Assembly: GCF_963975415.1 (NCBI RefSeq)
Contig: NZ_CAXBGN010000013.1
Span: forward strand, 62,001-126,000
DNA from: Kriegella sp963975415
GTDB taxonomy: Bacteria; Bacteroidota; Bacteroidia; Flavobacteriales; Flavobacteriaceae
Length of the DNA: 64,000 nucleotides
Direction: 5' to 3'
Of the stretch, positions 62,825 to 64,000 are shown piece by piece. The translations under genes were made by a program, and so were the position numbers. Below the pieces are notes generated by a model. It searched no databases and was not told the origin of the DNA. It worked only from the letters and a program-made list of their open reading frames with translations. Every line of letters begins with the position of its first letter. The first letter of the stretch is position 1.

Positions 62825-64000
62825 ATGCGTGTATTTGTAAAATATATACTTTTAGTAATTTGTGTGGGGTCTTGCTCCCAAGATGTTCTTTCCGTTTACT
62901 TGGAGGAGGACAAGGTTATAGCCGAGAGTTTGCCAGCTGTCTATTTAGAGGAAAAAAGAGTCTTTAAGGAAGATGTTCAAGATCAAGCTTCTTTTGTGGC
63001 AGATTTTGATTCGGGTACCTTTATGCTTAATGGGAAAACCGGTACCAAAGCGTCGTTGGTCGACCCTTATAGAATTGCGCCTAAGGGCACAAATGAAGGG
63101 GTTAAGGATAATGCGTTGCTATTTCCCCTAAGTGCGCTTGGTGTGACGGGTGACGAATGGACGTATTGGATAGAAGTTACTTTTCCCAATACTATAAATT
63201 GGAAGGAGTATAATTTTTTTGCGGAATCTGGAACGTTAAATCGCAGTACCCGCATTGTACATCGCGTTACTCCTGATTTGCGCTGTGTCTCGGAATTCTA
63301 TGGAGGAGATGATGCAAGTTACCTGGGAATGGAACGCTCTAGTTTTTCTGTCGGCGGTGGTACGCGAATTCTTATTCAGCAATCCATTGACAAATCAAGT
63401 ATAATTACGAAACTTGGTGATGACCCTGTTTGGGAGAAAACGGGACTCGAATCCAATAAATTTCAATATTTGGCCGTGGGAGCCGATTTGCTGGGTTTTC
63501 AAGAATTTCCTGAAATCAAGATAAATCGTATCGTAGTTTTTAATAAAAAGATACATGACACGATTTACGAAGATCAGGGTTATGATGTTTCTGCCTTTAC
63601 CGAAGAGGTGTTCTTCGATGATTTCGATTCACTAAATCTACGTTCTGGCGCACCTCGTAATTATAGATTTAGCCAAGGTGTCTGGACACCTCGGTATTCA
63701 TATACCGACAATGAAGTATCGCTTAAGGGATGGGCTTCGGAAAATTCAAATTCCTACAAGGCCGACCCTACATACAATTGGCCCGATGAATGGTCTCCTT
63801 TCGATATTGATAATTCCACATTGAAAATTCGAATGGATCGCACAACCGGAACCAACTTGATTTCAGAAATGCCAATCAACCCTTCGACGCGGCAACCTTA
63901 CGAATGGGTTGGTGGGGTACTGACCACCAAACACTCAAACGTCTTTAGAGCACCCTGTTATGTAGAGGCCCGAATAAAATTTCCTGAGGGCAAAGGATTA
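62825..64000 (+). CDS. lipoprotein with LamG-like and GH16-like domains (partial, runs off the window)
   Basis: An open frame from ATG 62825 to the window edge, 392 codons with no stop. The signal MRVFVKYILLVICVGSC places lipidated Cys at residue 17. Residues about 85-255 resemble a LamG/concanavalin-like jelly roll (NALLFPLSALGVTGDEWTYW; FQYLAVGADLLGFQEFPEIK, INRIVVFNKKI). From about residue 260, FFDDFDSLNLRSGAPRNYRF and especially GGVLTTKHSNVF, APCYVEARIKFPEGKGL match the start of the GH16 family, whose catalytic ExDxxE lies beyond the edge. GH16 members cut laminarin, agars, carrageenans or similar; the substrate is unknown here. It would be anchored to the outer membrane or cell surface. 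Confidence 0.8.
   Translation, partial: MRVFVKYILLVICVGSCSQDVLSVYLEEDKVIAESLPAVYLEEKRVFKEDVQDQASFVADFDSGTFMLNGKTGTKASLVDPYRIAPKGTNEGVKDNALLFPLSALGVTGDEWTYWIEVTFPNTINWKEYNFFAESGTLNRSTRIVHRVTPDLRCVSEFYGGDDASYLGMERSSFSVGGGTRILIQQSIDKSSIITKLGDDPVWEKTGLESNKFQYLAVGADLLGFQEFPEIKINRIVVFNKKIHDTIYEDQGYDVSAFTEEVFFDDFDSLNLRSGAPRNYRFSQGVWTPRYSYTDNEVSLKGWASENSNSYKADPTYNWPDEWSPFDIDNSTLKIRMDRTTGTNLISEMPINPSTRQPYEWVGGVLTTKHSNVFRAPCYVEARIKFPEGKGL

Overview
This window reads as chromosomal DNA of a marine-type Flavobacteriaceae (Bacteroidota). Support for this comes from a SusC/SusD pair with a FecR anti-sigma factor and an ECF sigma factor, PorT-like and DUF4386 proteins, a Bacteroidota-style promoter (TTTG-N19-TAnnTTTG) ahead of a polysaccharide operon, UpxY-type antitermination, and a mostly A-rich start context without Shine-Dalgarno motifs. 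The genus (Zobellia/Maribacter/Arenibacter-like) is inference only.

Left part (1-8.7 kb): the 3' end of an unidentified gene, a secreted GH42-like glycoside hydrolase, small hypothetical proteins, a quinone-oxidoreductase-type dehydrogenase paired with a small membrane protein, and two divergently transcribed class III nucleotide cyclases. One of these is a multi-domain regulator (cyclase + TolB-like + TPR + AraC-type HTH).

9-18.5 kb: a FecA-type signalling and uptake locus. FecR, a SusC with an STN signalling domain, and SusD lie on the minus strand; the ECF sigma factor is convergent beyond susD instead of preceding fecR. A strong terminator separates susD from the sigma gene. A second TolB-TPR-AraC regulator without cyclase follows upstream of fecR.

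18.7-26 kb: an accessory run of plus-strand genes (outer-membrane barrel, two integral membrane proteins, two class C beta-lactamase-like serine hydrolases, a flavodoxin-fold reductase, an NmrA-like Rossmann protein, a CatB-like acetyltransferase and a 63-residue CxxC protein).

26.3-30 kb: proC-proB-proA, with a beta-lysine N-acetyltransferase-like GNAT directly downstream. 30.0-31.5 kb: an alternating array of two families of palindromic repeats interrupted by one DUF559 (Vsr-like) endonuclease gene whose two flanking repeat copies share a distinctive central stem. 31.5-35.2 kb: both subunits of methylmalonyl-CoA mutase, with a heptamer tandem repeat running across the end of the small-subunit gene.

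35.7-62 kb: a large surface-polysaccharide region. A minus-strand Wzx/Wzy-type operon starts from a consensus promoter near 54.8 kb with a shortened, degenerate initiating sugar-phosphate transferase that overlaps the UpxY antiterminator. It continues with WecB/TagA-like transferase, flippase, glycosyltransferases, EpsG-like polymerase, acyltransferases, a Wzc-type tyrosine autokinase and, at the far end, an intact WcaJ-like transferase. A DegT-type aminotransferase and an FkbM methyltransferase are embedded on the plus strand. Divergent from the promoter is a second set: WcaI-like GT4, CapK/PaaK-like adenylate-forming enzyme, sugar-transfer ATP-grasp protein, GT2 and polysaccharide pyruvyl transferase. 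No Wza-type export gene is seen. The window ends inside a lipoprotein with a GH16-like domain. No tRNA, rRNA, CRISPR array or intact insertion sequence was recognised by eye.
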